IMG/VR virus record: IMGVR_UViG_3300027279_000178
Coordinates: 1-30,329 of that record
Source: a virus
Reading direction: 5' to 3' (one strand)
DNA length: 30,329 nucleotides
The notes beneath the pieces are model-generated. The model had not been told where the DNA came from. It did not search any database and was given only the letters and a program-made list of their open reading frames with translations. Below are positions 20,239 to 27,576 of this stretch, one piece after another. The position numbers and the translations under genes were made by a program. How positions within the stretch are numbered: position 1 is the stretch's first letter; each line of letters begins with the position of its first letter.

Positions 20239-20469
20239 CTAACCTCTCCGCACCTCCACAAGCTCATCCAAGGACACGGGCCGCCCCAGGATGACCTCCA
20301 GGGCGCACTTGATGCGGGCGATGGTTTGGAGATCGGGGATGCTTTTCCCTTTTGCGGCTCGGTGTAAGCCTGTGTAGTTAACTCCGGACACCTGGGAAAT
20401 CCTATACAACGAAACGCCTTCTTGCCTTAGCAGTCGTAGAAAGGGGCCAAGATCGGGCCTGCAGTCCAT
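20239..20469 (-). CDS. Second XRE-family repressor
   Basis: This 76-residue protein consists almost only of a helix-turn-helix: FLRLLRQEGVSLYRISQVSG, VNYTGLHRAAKGKSIPDLQT, then IARIKCALEVILG. It diverges from the antirepressor-like operon and probably represses it. Its message looks leaderless: a -10 TAAAGT (20481-20476) stands six bases before ATG 20469, the TANNNT-N6-ATG arrangement known from Deinococcota, and there is no ribosome site. It is a second, separate immunity-type regulator besides the S24 repressor. Confidence 0.75.
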   Translation of the reverse strand: MDCRPDLGPFLRLLRQEGVSLYRISQVSGVNYTGLHRAAKGKSIPDLQTIARIKCALEVILGRPVSLDELVEVRRG

Positions 20470-20500
20470 GCCTATACTTTAGCGTAAATAGGTACCGGGG

Positions 20501-20539
20501 TAGATAGGATTTGACGCTATCTATATTGAGCTATATAAT
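20501..20539 (+). promoter_or_regulatory. Promoter and operators of the antirepressor operon
   Basis: TTGACG (20511-20516), a 17-base spacer and TATAAT (20534-20539) form a strong promoter. TAGATAG (20501-20507) and CTATCTA (20517-20523) make an inverted repeat that straddles the -35. Inverted TAGCGT/ACGCTA half-sites, at about 20480 and 20515-20519, lie over both divergent promoters and are likely XRE-binding sites. Confidence 0.8.
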
Positions 20540-20546
20540 GCGGCCA

Positions 20547-20581
20547 ACCAGGAGGCCGGTAGCTAGGGTCAGCTTCCTGGT
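20547..20581 (+). promoter_or_regulatory. Leader hairpin of the antirepressor operon
   Basis: ACCAGGA (20547-20553) pairs with TCCTGGT (20575-20581) in the untranslated leader, just after the predicted start near 20546 and before the ribosome site at about 20592. The pairing is perfect over seven bases, with a large loop. Confidence 0.5.
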
Positions 20582-20602
20582 GTACCCAAAAGGAGGTACG
20601 AG

Positions 20603-20863
20603 ATGCACGATAGCACGAAGGCTATACCACCGGCAACCGAGGCTTTTTGGAAGGAGGCGCCGTTCCAGGGGCCTCCGGCGGAGGCGTTCCTCTGGAACCG
20701 CTTGGCTCCCTACCTGGAGGCCCTTTGGGCTTCCGCCCGGGCCGGGGACTGGAGCGCCTTTGTGGACGGGGCCTACCAGGTTTACCTGGCCGGGCTTCTG
20801 GACGCAGGCCTTCCCTTGGCGGCCCTTCTGGCCGTGGATGAGGAGGCGGAAGATGACCAGTGA
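20603..20863 (+). CDS. Unknown small protein upstream of the antirepressor
   Basis: This 86-residue acidic protein has an excellent ribosome site (GGAGGT, five bases before ATG 20603) and a strong promoter, so it is probably well expressed when derepressed. The sequence is helical with many Trp and Ala residues: PPAEAFLWNRLAPYLEALWA, GDWSAFVDGAYQVYLAGLLD, then AALLAVDEEAEDDQ. No family is recognised. Its 3' end overlaps the antirepressor start by 11 bases, implying joint production. Confidence 0.7.
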   Translation: MHDSTKAIPPATEAFWKEAPFQGPPAEAFLWNRLAPYLEALWASARAGDWSAFVDGAYQVYLAGLLDAGLPLAALLAVDEEAEDDQ

Positions 20864-21263
20864 GGCCAAGGTCATCCGGTTGAAGAGCCTGCACACTCCC
20901 GCGGGTTCCCTGCCTGTGGCGTGGGTGGAGGTTGCGGGGCGTAAAGACCTGGCCGTTCCGCTGGCCCGCTTGGCCGAGGTAGTAGAGTACGACTTGAGGG
21001 CCTTGCGTAGGTTGGTGGATCGCGATCTAGTCCTTCGGGACTTACAGAAGGTCGTAACGACGCTCTCGGGGAACTTGAAACGCACCCAGACTTATCTCCT
21101 TCGCCCCGGGGTCTTGGGGGTGCTTGTGAAGATTTCCACCTCCCGCATCCAGGACCTCGCCAAGCGGGAGCGGATAATAGCCTTCCAGCGCTGGGCCTTT
21201 GAGGCCCTGGACCGGCTCCTCTTTGAGGAGTTTGCCCCGGTCCGTTACGACTCCTCGGACTGA
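20853..21263 (+). CDS. Phage antirepressor-like protein (P22 AR N-terminal type)
   Basis: This 136-residue protein reads as a P22_AR_N-like antirepressor domain: VAWVEVAGRKDLAVPLARLAE, VVEYDLRALRRLVDRDLVLR, then the KRTQTYLLRPGVLGVLVKIST block and RERIIAFQRWAFEALDRLLFEE. Antirepressors of this kind bind and inactivate phage repressors to induce lytic growth. ATG 20853 has GGAGG upstream. The last residues, VRYDSSD and stop, are written by what looks like the end of an inserted element (see 21240-21290), so the protein may have lost a longer C-terminus. Its targets, the S24 repressor or another prophage's repressor, are unknown. Confidence 0.7.
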   Translation: MTSEAKVIRLKSLHTPAGSLPVAWVEVAGRKDLAVPLARLAEVVEYDLRALRRLVDRDLVLRDLQKVVTTLSGNLKRTQTYLLRPGVLGVLVKISTSRIQDLAKRERIIAFQRWAFEALDRLLFEEFAPVRYDSSD

Positions 21264-21389
21264 AGTCCAAGGCTTCTCGGTTCTCACGGAACGGCTACTG
21301 CCGTATCCATCCCCGAAGGCTCCGTCCGAGCCCAGGAACAACCTTGACTCCGTATCGGCAGGCGAGCGCAATGCTTCTAGCTCTGCCAC
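21240..21389 (-). mobile_element. Probable relic of an IS200/IS605-type (TnpB) right end
   Basis: On the minus strand the segment ends with AAGCCTTGGACT, TC, AGTCCGAGGAGT (about 21269-21246), a hairpin of the style found at the right ends of TnpB-bearing elements, followed by GTAAC. The frame running into it reads DTESRLFLGSDGAFGDGYG and EKPWTSVRG, like the variable TnpB C-terminus that overlaps such ends. No TnpB catalytic core or zinc finger remains upstream, where this frame soon meets a stop. The end overlaps the antirepressor stop codon. Confidence 0.45.
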
Positions 21390-21680
21390 GGGTGTTCGTT
21401 TGGAGTTTTACCCATCGGACTACCCGATGGAACCCCCTACTCCAAGTTTCAAGGTGCACGGGGAACGCTGTCCCCAAGAGGATTTTACCACACATCCGCC
21501 GCTCACTATGCTATGTCCGCCACCGGCGGACGTGGGGGAGTCCATGTATCCCCGGTTTGAAAACCGGGGGATTATAAGTGCCCATGCATTAAACTATCCA
21601 CATGCCTGCCCCCCTTTCGCCAACCCCTCTTCCCTTCCGCCCCCGCCAAGTTTAAGGGGGATCGGGCCACGGCGGCCGCC
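21390..21680. other. Hairpin-rich non-coding segment
   Basis: No gene is supported here. Four hairpins stand in about 160 bases: CCATCGG/CCGATGG (near 21413-21431), GGGGA/TCCCC (near 21460-21475), GTCCGCC/GGCGGAC with a 3-base loop (near 21510-21526) and CCCCGGTTT/AAACCGGGG (21550-21569). On the minus strand TATAAT (21576-21571) adjoins the last. The segment is less GC-rich than its surroundings. It may be the rest of the inserted element or a structured RNA. Confidence 0.5.
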
Positions 21681-21911
21681 ATGCTTACAGGAGATGTGCG
21701 TAGGCGGGACGGGAGCCTATACAGCTACAGCGAGATCGCGCAGATTACCGGAGTGCCCGGGACTACCCTTCGCAGGATGGCTGACCGCCTGGGCGTGCGG
21801 CACCTTCGCCGTCCCCCGGCCCTGCCCACTCCTGCCAAGACTTCCGATGCCGAGCTCCTGAGGCTTCTGACAGATGTCCTCAATAAGTTGTACTTGCACC
21901 TAGCCCGGTGA
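21681..21911 (+). CDS. Small helix-turn-helix protein before the right late operon
   Basis: This 76-residue basic protein has a helix-turn-helix of resolvase or MarR-like type: DGSLYSYSEIAQITGVPGTT, LRRMADRLGVRHLRR, then a Pro-rich linker and a C-terminal helix (DAELLRLLTDVLNKLYLHLA). It lies just before late promoter C and could be a late-gene activator, the role of Mu C, which is inference from position alone. The start is uncertain: ATG 21681 lacks a ribosome site, and GTG 21696 has AGGAG but too close. Confidence 0.55.
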   Translation: MLTGDVRRRDGSLYSYSEIAQITGVPGTTLRRMADRLGVRHLRRPPALPTPAKTSDAELLRLLTDVLNKLYLHLAR

Positions 21912-21925
21912 GTGGCGGTCAACAA

Positions 21926-21955
21926 CATGACCCCTGGGTTCACCCAGGGGTCATG
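21926..21955. terminator. Perfect 30-bp palindrome after the small HTH gene
   Basis: CATGACCCCTGGGT (21926-21939), TC, and ACCCAGGGGTCATG (21942-21955) form a 14-bp stem with a 2-base loop, 15 bases after the gene. It has no T tract, so it may be a terminator or an operator. Its core CCCCTGGG/CCCAGGGG is the same as that of the late-leader hairpins. Confidence 0.55.
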
Positions 21956-22024
21956 CTCATGGAGCCCCCGAAAAGAGGCGAGGACGGCCTGAAAGACCAA
22001 GAACGGAAGGGGGGAGGGAACCCC

Positions 22025-22054
22025 TAGACACCCCCCCACCCCCTGTGGTACCTT
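22025..22054 (+). promoter_or_regulatory. Late promoter C (endolysin, tape measure, baseplate, fibre operon)
   Basis: TAGACA (22025-22030), an 18-base spacer C7-A-C5-TGTGG and TACCTT (22049-22054), matching late promoters A and B. Sequence upstream of the -35 is not shared among the three, so the conserved element begins at the -35. Confidence 0.8.
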
Positions 22055-22075
22055 ACGGCTAAGGTTGGGTAAGTG

Positions 22076-22097
22076 CCCCCTGGGGAAGCCCAGGGGG
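22076..22097 (+). promoter_or_regulatory. Conserved late-leader hairpin, copy C
   Basis: A 9-bp stem CCCCCTGGG/CCCAGGGGG with loop GAAG, preceded by the invariant AAGGTTGGGTAAGTG. The endolysin ribosome site GAGG begins three bases after the stem, so the hairpin abuts the translation start. Confidence 0.85.
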
Positions 22098-22108
22098 TTG
22101 AGGTTTTT

Positions 22109-22741
22109 ATGCGCGTGCTTTGGCCCCTGCCACCTGATCCCAAGGCGAACCGCGTGGACGCGGGCTTCCTTGACCCCCGCTACCCCGAGTGGCGCCGGGC
22201 CCAGGGCCTGCGGCCCGACCAGCACCCCGGGGCGGACATCAACCTCCAAGGCACCTCCGGGGACGCCGACCTGGGCTACCCGGTGGTGGCCGTGGCCGAG
22301 GGCAGGGTCGTCCACTCCGCCTTCCACCGCGTGTGGGGGAACGTGGTGCTCATGGAGCACGACCTGCCGGGTCTCGGGCGCTTCTGGACCCAGTACGCCC
22401 ACCTCGCCCACCGGGCGGCCCGGGAGGGGGACTACCTCTTCGCCGGGGAGCCCGTGGGGAGCGTGGGCAAAGGGGATCCGGCCCGCCCCTACCTGGCCCA
22501 CCTGCACTTTGAGGTACGGCGGGCCCCCCTGGAGGCCGACTTCTGGCCCGGCGGGGACGTGAACCTCATCCGGGAGAAGTACCTGGACCCCCAGGCGTCC
22601 CTCGGGGCTCACTACGAGCCCCGGCGCAGGTACTTCCGCGCGCGGGGCGTGCTCTGGATCCCCGAGCGGCGGGAGCTCTCCGGGGTGGTGGTGAACCTGG
22701 AAGACCCCGCCCTGGTTCAGATGGCCATGAGAAGGCCCTAG
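22109..22741 (+). CDS. M23 family metallopeptidase, probable endolysin
   Basis: This 210-residue protein has an M23 (LytM-like) domain that cleaves peptidoglycan cross-bridges. Zinc ligands are His39 and Asp43 in QHPGADIN and His133 in HLHFE, with His98 (YAHL) and His131 completing the active site. The GWP-like YPVVAVAEGRVVHSAFH and GNVVLMEHD strands fit the fold. No signal peptide is visible, so release needs the holin-like protein of the left operon, or it is a virion enzyme. ATG 22109 has GAGG five bases upstream; longer frames start inside the leader hairpin. The stop directly abuts the tape measure start. Confidence 0.88.
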   Translation: MRVLWPLPPDPKANRVDAGFLDPRYPEWRRAQGLRPDQHPGADINLQGTSGDADLGYPVVAVAEGRVVHSAFHRVWGNVVLMEHDLPGLGRFWTQYAHLAHRAAREGDYLFAGEPVGSVGKGDPARPYLAHLHFEVRRAPLEADFWPGGDVNLIREKYLDPQASLGAHYEPRRRYFRARGVLWIPERRELSGVVVNLEDPALVQMAMRRP

Positions 22742-25291
22742 ATGCTCACCGGCGCCCTCTTCCGCCTCCAGGTCCTGATGGAGCTCGCGGACCGCGTCTC
22801 GGGTCCGGCGGGGGCGGTGGCCGCCCGCATCCAGGCCATAGAGAGCGCCACCCTGCGGGCCGGGGCCGCCCTGGAGCGCCTGCAGACCGCCGCCTCCCTC
22901 ACCGCCGCCGGGGCCGCCCTGACCGCCCCCCTGGCCCTCGCCACCGGGGCGGCCATGCGTTTTGAGGACGCCTTCGCCGACGTCAGGAAGGTGGTGGACG
23001 CCCCTCTCCCGGCCCTGCAGGCCCTGCAGCGGGAGCTCCTGGCCCTCACCCGCGCCATCCCCATGAGTGCCACCGAGCTCACCCAGATCGCCGCGGCCGC
23101 GGGCCAGGCGGGCATCCCCTTCGGGGAGCTCGTGCGCTTCACCCGGGACGCGGCCCGGGTGGGGGTGGCCTTCGGCATCACCGCCCAAGAGGCGGGGGAC
23201 GCCCTCGCCAAGCTGAGGAACGTCCTGGAGCTCACCCAGCCCCAGGTGATGCGGGTGGCGGACGCCATCAACTACCTGTCCAACAACATGGCCGCCACCG
23301 CCCCCGAGATCATGGAAGTCCTCCGCCGGGTGGGCGGCACGGGGAAGCTCCTGGGGCTCACGGGCCAGCAGGTGGCGGCCTTCGGGGCGAGCCTCCTCGC
23401 CCTGGGCACCGCCCCCCAGGTGGCGGCCACGGGCCTCAACGCCCTCTTCCAGCGCCTGGCTACCGCCCCCGCCCAGCCCAAAGCCTTCCAGGAGGCCCTG
23501 GCCCGCCTGGGCCTCACCGCGCGGGGGCTCCAGGAGGCCCTGAGGCGGGACGCCGCCGGGGCCATCCTGGACTTCCTGAACCGCCTCCGGGCCGCTCCCG
23601 ACCAGCTCACCCTCCTCACCGACCTCTTCGGCATGGAGTACGCCGACGACATCGCCAAGCTGGTGGGGTCCCTGGGGACCCTGCGAACGGCCCTCGGCCT
23701 GGTGGCCGACCCCGCTCGGTACACGGGGAGCGTCCTCCAGGAGTTCCAAAACCGGAGCCAGACCCTCAAAAACCAGCTCCAGCTCCTCAGGAACGCCCTG
23801 GAGCGGGTGTGGATCGTCCTGGGGAACGCGCTATTGCCCATCGTGACCCCCGTGGTGGAGCGGCTCACCGGCCTCATCCACCGCGTCTCCGACCTCCTGG
23901 AGCGCTTCCCCCTCCTGCGGGGCGCGGTGGTGGGGGTGCTCGGGGTCCTGGGGGGCCTCCTCGTCCTCGGGGGGTTGGTGGTGGGGAGCCTGGCCGCCAT
24001 CGGCTTCGCCTCCGCCCAGGCGAGGCTCGGCCTCCTGGCCCTGCAGGGGGCGGCGGGAAGCCTCACGCGCCAGCTCCGCGGCCTCTCCCTGGGCTTCGCC
24101 CTTCTGCGGGGGGAGATGGCCCGCCTGGGCGCGGCGGGCCTCCTCCGGGGGGCCTTCGGCGCCCTCGCCCAGGGGGCCGTCCTAGCCGGGCGGGCGCTGC
24201 TCTACTTGGGGCGGGCCGTCCTCCTGAACCCCCTGGGCCTCCTCCTCACCGCCCTCGCGGGGACGGTGGCCCTATTCCGCCAGGCCTGGCAGGCCAGCGT
24301 GACCTTCCGGCAGGGCGTCATGGACACCCTGAACGCCCTACGGGGGGCCTTCGCCCCGGTCCTGGCCGAGCTCCGGAGCCTGGGTGAGGCCCTGGCGGGC
24401 CTCTTCCGCCCCGTGGGGGAGAGCCTCCAGGCCTCCCTGGCCGGGGTGCTCCCCGCCTGGGACCGGGTCATGTACGCCCTGGGGTTCGGCCTGGGCTTCC
24501 TCTTCGGCTTCCTCCGGGGCCTCCTCCAGCGCCTCGCCCCCATCTTCGGGGAGGGCTTGGCCGGGGTGGTGCGGGTGATCCGGGGCTTCGTGGACGTGGT
24601 GGTGGGCCTCCTCACCCTGAACCTGGACCGGGCGCGGCAGGGGGCCCTCAGGGTCTGGGAAGGGCTGAGGGCAGTCCTCTCCGTCCCCCTGAGGCTCGCC
24701 GGGGTGGCCTGGGACGCCATCCGGAGCGGGCTGGAGCAAGCCCTGGCCTGGCTACGGGGGCTCGTGGACCGCATGAAGCAAGTGGGAGGGCAGCTCGTCC
24801 AGGGCCTGGTGGAGGGCATCAAGAGTTGGGCGTTCGCCCCGGTGAAGGCGGTGGAGAACCTGGCCTCTTCCGTCTGGGAAGCCATTAAGAGGCGACTCGG
24901 AATCCGCTCCCCCTCCCGCGTCATGGCCCACCTGGGGGTGATGGCAGCCCTGGGCCTGGCCGTGGGGCTCCAGAACATGGTCCCCCGGGTGGCCCAGCAG
25001 GCGGAGGCCCTGGCCCAGGCAGCCACCTCCCGGCTGGAGACGCCCCAGGTTCCCGAGGTGCCCCTGCCCCGGCTTCCCGAGGCGGCGCTTCCCGGGGGGT
25101 GGAGGTTCCCCGAGGTGCCTCCGCCCCCTTCCCAGGCCCCCGCAGAACCCCCAGGGACCGCCCCTTCCCGGGAGGCCAGGCAGGTCCAGCAGGTGATCCG
25201 CATAGAGCGGCTGGAGCTACCCGGGGTGCGGGACGCCCAGGAGTTCCTGGAGGAGCTCAAGCGGCTCTTCCTGCCCTACATGGAGGCTTAG
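22742..25291 (+). CDS. Tail tape measure protein
   Basis: This 849-residue protein sets tail length. Residues about 55-330 match the TP901-type tape measure core: AMRFEDAFADVRKVVDAPLP, ELLALTRAIPMSATELTQIA, AAAGQAGIPFGELVRFTRDA, and NYLSNNMAATAPEIMEVLRR. Hydrophobic helices lie at about 395-425 and in later segments (GFGLGFLFGFLRGLLQ), typical of proteins that insert into the host membrane. Near residue 720 is the family motif KRRLGIRSPSRVMAHLG. The last 100 residues are Pro/Ala-rich linker and a helix. In Mu this gene follows the tube, sheath and chaperones; here those are on the other strand. Confidence 0.92.
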   Translation: MLTGALFRLQVLMELADRVSGPAGAVAARIQAIESATLRAGAALERLQTAASLTAAGAALTAPLALATGAAMRFEDAFADVRKVVDAPLPALQALQRELLALTRAIPMSATELTQIAAAAGQAGIPFGELVRFTRDAARVGVAFGITAQEAGDALAKLRNVLELTQPQVMRVADAINYLSNNMAATAPEIMEVLRRVGGTGKLLGLTGQQVAAFGASLLALGTAPQVAATGLNALFQRLATAPAQPKAFQEALARLGLTARGLQEALRRDAAGAILDFLNRLRAAPDQLTLLTDLFGMEYADDIAKLVGSLGTLRTALGLVADPARYTGSVLQEFQNRSQTLKNQLQLLRNALERVWIVLGNALLPIVTPVVERLTGLIHRVSDLLERFPLLRGAVVGVLGVLGGLLVLGGLVVGSLAAIGFASAQARLGLLALQGAAGSLTRQLRGLSLGFALLRGEMARLGAAGLLRGAFGALAQGAVLAGRALLYLGRAVLLNPLGLLLTALAGTVALFRQAWQASVTFRQGVMDTLNALRGAFAPVLAELRSLGEALAGLFRPVGESLQASLAGVLPAWDRVMYALGFGLGFLFGFLRGLLQRLAPIFGEGLAGVVRVIRGFVDVVVGLLTLNLDRARQGALRVWEGLRAVLSVPLRLAGVAWDAIRSGLEQALAWLRGLVDRMKQVGGQLVQGLVEGIKSWAFAPVKAVENLASSVWEAIKRRLGIRSPSRVMAHLGVMAALGLAVGLQNMVPRVAQQAEALAQAATSRLETPQVPEVPLPRLPEAALPGGWRFPEVPPPPSQAPAEPPGTAPSREARQVQQVIRIERLELPGVRDAQEFLEELKRLFLPYMEA

Positions 25292-25292
25292 G

Positions 25293-25886
25293 ATGCCCTA
25301 CCTGCGCTTCGCCACGGGAGACCGGCTCCGCCTGGACGGCGAGGAGTTGCCCGGGGTGGTGGTGGCCGTGGAGGTGGAAGGGGAGAACTCCATAGAGTCC
25401 ATCCCCCGGGAGAACCGGGCCGGGGACGTGCACGTGATGCGGGGGTATCGGGACTTCCGGGTGCGGATCACCCTGCGCCTGGCGGGTCAGGACCCCCTGG
25501 CCGAGGCCCGCAAGCTGCAGGCCAAGTTCGCCAAGAGCAAGACCGAGCCCCTCCGGGTGGTCCACCCCCACCTGGCGGCCCGGGGGGTGGAGAAGGCCCT
25601 CTTCGCCCGACTCACCACCCGGGAGCTCGGGGGAGAGGAGGGGATGGAGGCCGTCCTGGAGCTCACCCAGGTGGAGCCCCGGGAGGCCATCGCCCAGGCC
25701 AACGCGGAAGAGGGGAAGGCCCTGGGCCAGGCCGCGGCCCAAGGCCGGGTGGCGGGCCCGCCCCCCGGGAGCGCCCAGGCCCGGAGGAACAGCGAGGCGC
25801 GGAAGCCCGCGGAGCCCCCGGCCTTCCTGCGGGGCTTCATCGCCGGGGATCGGGCGGGCGCCGCCGCGGCGGGAGGTGGCCGGTGA
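25293..25886 (+). CDS. Tail/baseplate protein at the Mu gpN position
   Basis: This 197-residue protein follows the tape measure by one base. The first 130 residues are strand-rich: GDRLRLDGEELPGVVVAVEV, RDFRVRITLRLAGQDP and KTEPLRVVHPHLAARG, ending with EAVLELTQVEP. This recalls tail proteins that cap or bridge tube and baseplate hub. The last 60 residues are Ala/Gly/Pro/Arg-rich and probably disordered. In Mu the gene here encodes gpN, but I see no convincing gpN signature. Its stop overlaps the next GTG. Confidence 0.65.
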   Translation: MPYLRFATGDRLRLDGEELPGVVVAVEVEGENSIESIPRENRAGDVHVMRGYRDFRVRITLRLAGQDPLAEARKLQAKFAKSKTEPLRVVHPHLAARGVEKALFARLTTRELGGEEGMEAVLELTQVEPREAIAQANAEEGKALGQAAAQGRVAGPPPGSAQARRNSEARKPAEPPAFLRGFIAGDRAGAAAAGGGR

Positions 25887-26569
25887 GGCTCTTCCACCTA
25901 CCTAGGCCCAGGACCCCGGAGGGCGTCCCCTCCCTGGTGGAGGTGGCGGAAAGCCCCCACGTCCCCTGGCGGTGGGGGCTCGTCCGGGGCCTGGAGCGCC
26001 CGCCCTCCCGCCTGCTCTTGGACGACGAGCCCCTCCTGGCGGGGCAGGCGGTGGCCCGCCTGCCCGCCCAGGAGTGGGCCCTCTGGGGGCTCTCCGAGTG
26101 GCGGCGGCCCGTGGGGCCCCAGGGCTTTCAGGACGTCCGCCTGGAGGAGGTTCTGGGCTGGGTTCAGGGGTCCTGTGGGGGAAAGGCCCTTATCAAAAGC
26201 CAGGGGGAGGCCAAGCGCCACTACGCCCTGCCCCGCCTTCCCGCTTGGGAGGCCGCCCTCCACGCCCTGAGGGCCTGGGGGAAGGAGGACGTCCTCCACG
26301 AGCTGGACGGCGGGACCCTCTACATCGGCCCCCTGGACGGGAGCCCCCACGCCTCCGTGCGGCACCGGGTAGCGGAGGAGGTGGCCGTCCTCCGGCGCCT
26401 CGCCGAGGGGCGCTACTACCTGCTTCTCCCCCCCATGCCCCGCCTCCGCCTGTACCACCTCTTGGAGGTGGACCACCCTGGCTTCCGAGGGGTCCTGAGG
26501 GTGGTGGAGCACCGGCTCCACCTCTCCGGGCGGGAAGCCGTGCACGAGGTCTACGGGAGGGCGGTATGA
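25883..26569 (+). CDS. Baseplate hub protein (Mu gpP / T4 gp27-like position)
   Basis: This 228-residue protein lies just before the spike gene, where Mu gpP and other hub proteins lie. Its C-terminal third (RYYLLLPPMPRLRLYHLLEV, DHPGFRGVLRVVEHRLHLSG) shows the turn-strand pattern typical of gp27-like hub domains, in which the product binds the spike and connects to the tube. It begins at GTG 25883 (GTGA overlap), ends overlapping the next ATG. It is shorter than Mu gpP (about 380 residues), so some domain is reduced. Confidence 0.65.
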   Translation: MRLFHLPRPRTPEGVPSLVEVAESPHVPWRWGLVRGLERPPSRLLLDDEPLLAGQAVARLPAQEWALWGLSEWRRPVGPQGFQDVRLEEVLGWVQGSCGGKALIKSQGEAKRHYALPRLPAWEAALHALRAWGKEDVLHELDGGTLYIGPLDGSPHASVRHRVAEEVAVLRRLAEGRYYLLLPPMPRLRLYHLLEVDHPGFRGVLRVVEHRLHLSGREAVHEVYGRAV

Positions 26570-27210
26570 CCTCCAGGCTCCACCTGGCCCTGAGGCGGCT
26601 CGTGGAGGCCCTCTGGCCCGAGCTCGCCGCCCGAACCCACCTCCCCCACAAGGCACGGGTGATGGCGGTGCGCTCCGAGGCGGGGGTGGCGGGCCCGCCG
26701 GGGGCGTGCCGCTACAGCGTGGACCTGGAGCCCCTCACCCCGGACGGCCGGCCCGACCCCGCCCGGCCCTTCCTCCGGGACGTCCCCCTGGACGTGCCCT
26801 GGGTGGGGCACGGGCGGGGGGTCTACGCCCTGCCCGAGGTGGGGGCCATCGTGCGGGTGGCCTACTACGACGGGAACCCCGCCTACCCCTACGTGGACGG
26901 GGTGCTCTCCGAAGGGAGGAGCCTGCCCCAGGTGGAGCCCGGGGAGTACCTGGTGCAGCGGGACGCCGACACCTGGGTCCGCCTCCGCCCCGACGGGGAG
27001 ATCCACGTCCAGGCGGCCCCCGGGGTGCACCTCCGCCTGAAGCCCGACGGCACCGTGGAGCTCTACGGCACGGCGGTGGTGCGGGTGGACGCCCCCCGGG
27101 TGGAGCTGGCCGGGGGCGGCCCCCCCGTGGCCCGGGTGGGGGACCCGGTGCGGGTGGGGAGCGCCGTGGGCCAGATCATCGGGGGCAGCGGCAAGGTCTA
27201 CTCGGGGTGA
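26566..27210 (+). CDS. Baseplate spike / puncturing protein (Mu gp45, P2 gpV-like)
   Basis: This 214-residue protein is the likely membrane-piercing spike. An N-terminal helix is followed by an OB-like domain (KARVMAVRSEAGVAG, RYSVDLEPLTPDG, LPEVGAIVRVAYYDGNPAYP), then a repetitive beta-helix stretch with spaced short strands (YLVQRDADTWVRLRPDGEIH, VHLRLKPDGTVELYG, AVVRVDAPRVELAGG) and the tip PPVARVGDPVRV. This series is typical of gpV/gp45 spikes. ATG 26566 overlaps the previous stop and has GGGAGG upstream; earlier codons in this frame belong to the hub gene read out of frame. Confidence 0.87.
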   Translation: MTSRLHLALRRLVEALWPELAARTHLPHKARVMAVRSEAGVAGPPGACRYSVDLEPLTPDGRPDPARPFLRDVPLDVPWVGHGRGVYALPEVGAIVRVAYYDGNPAYPYVDGVLSEGRSLPQVEPGEYLVQRDADTWVRLRPDGEIHVQAAPGVHLRLKPDGTVELYGTAVVRVDAPRVELAGGGPPVARVGDPVRVGSAVGQIIGGSGKVYSG

Positions 27211-27213
27211 GCC

Positions 27214-27576
27214 GTGTACCGGGACTGGAAGTGGCAGGACGGGGACGTCCTCCTCTCCCCCAGGGGGGATGCGGCCCTGGCGGAGGGGATGGAGGTCCTC
27301 AGGCAGGACCTCCTCGCCCGCCTGCTCTCCCCCCGGGGGAGCCACTGGGCCTTCCCCTTGGAGGGCTCGGACCTCCTGGACTACGTGGGGGCCCCCCTGG
27401 ACGACCTCACCCGCACCGAGGTCCTGCAGGAGGCCGAGAGGACCCTTCTGGAAGACGCCCGAGTCCTGGAGGCTTGGGGGGAGTGGACGGAGAGGGACCT
27501 CCACCTCACCGCCCGCCTCGCGGAGGAGGCCCTGAGCCTCCTCCTGCCCTGGCCCCTGGAGGTGACGCGTGGCTGA
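27214..27576 (+). CDS. Baseplate wedge protein (Mu gp46, GPW/gp25-like)
   Basis: This 120-residue protein matches the gp25/gpW baseplate family, which clamps sheath and baseplate wedges. Family features are the N-terminal DGDVLLSPRGDAALAEGMEV, LRQDLLARLLSPRGSHWAFP and the helix-strand end RDLHLTARLAEEALSLLLPW. The length is normal for the family. GTG 27214 is three bases after the preceding stop, and its end overlaps the next gene by eight bases. Confidence 0.85.
   Translation: MYRDWKWQDGDVLLSPRGDAALAEGMEVLRQDLLARLLSPRGSHWAFPLEGSDLLDYVGAPLDDLTRTEVLQEAERTLLEDARVLEAWGEWTERDLHLTARLAEEALSLLLPWPLEVTRG

Noticed and set aside
21571-21600. Minus-strand TATAAT as a promoter for a structured RNA
   Set aside because: The -10 is perfect, but no -35 is convincing, and the start would fall inside the adjacent hairpin; kept only as a possibility in the findings.
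21725-23749. Minus-strand frame of 674 codons opposite endolysin and tape measure
   Set aside because: Gly/His/Glu-rich antisense shadow without any domain pattern.
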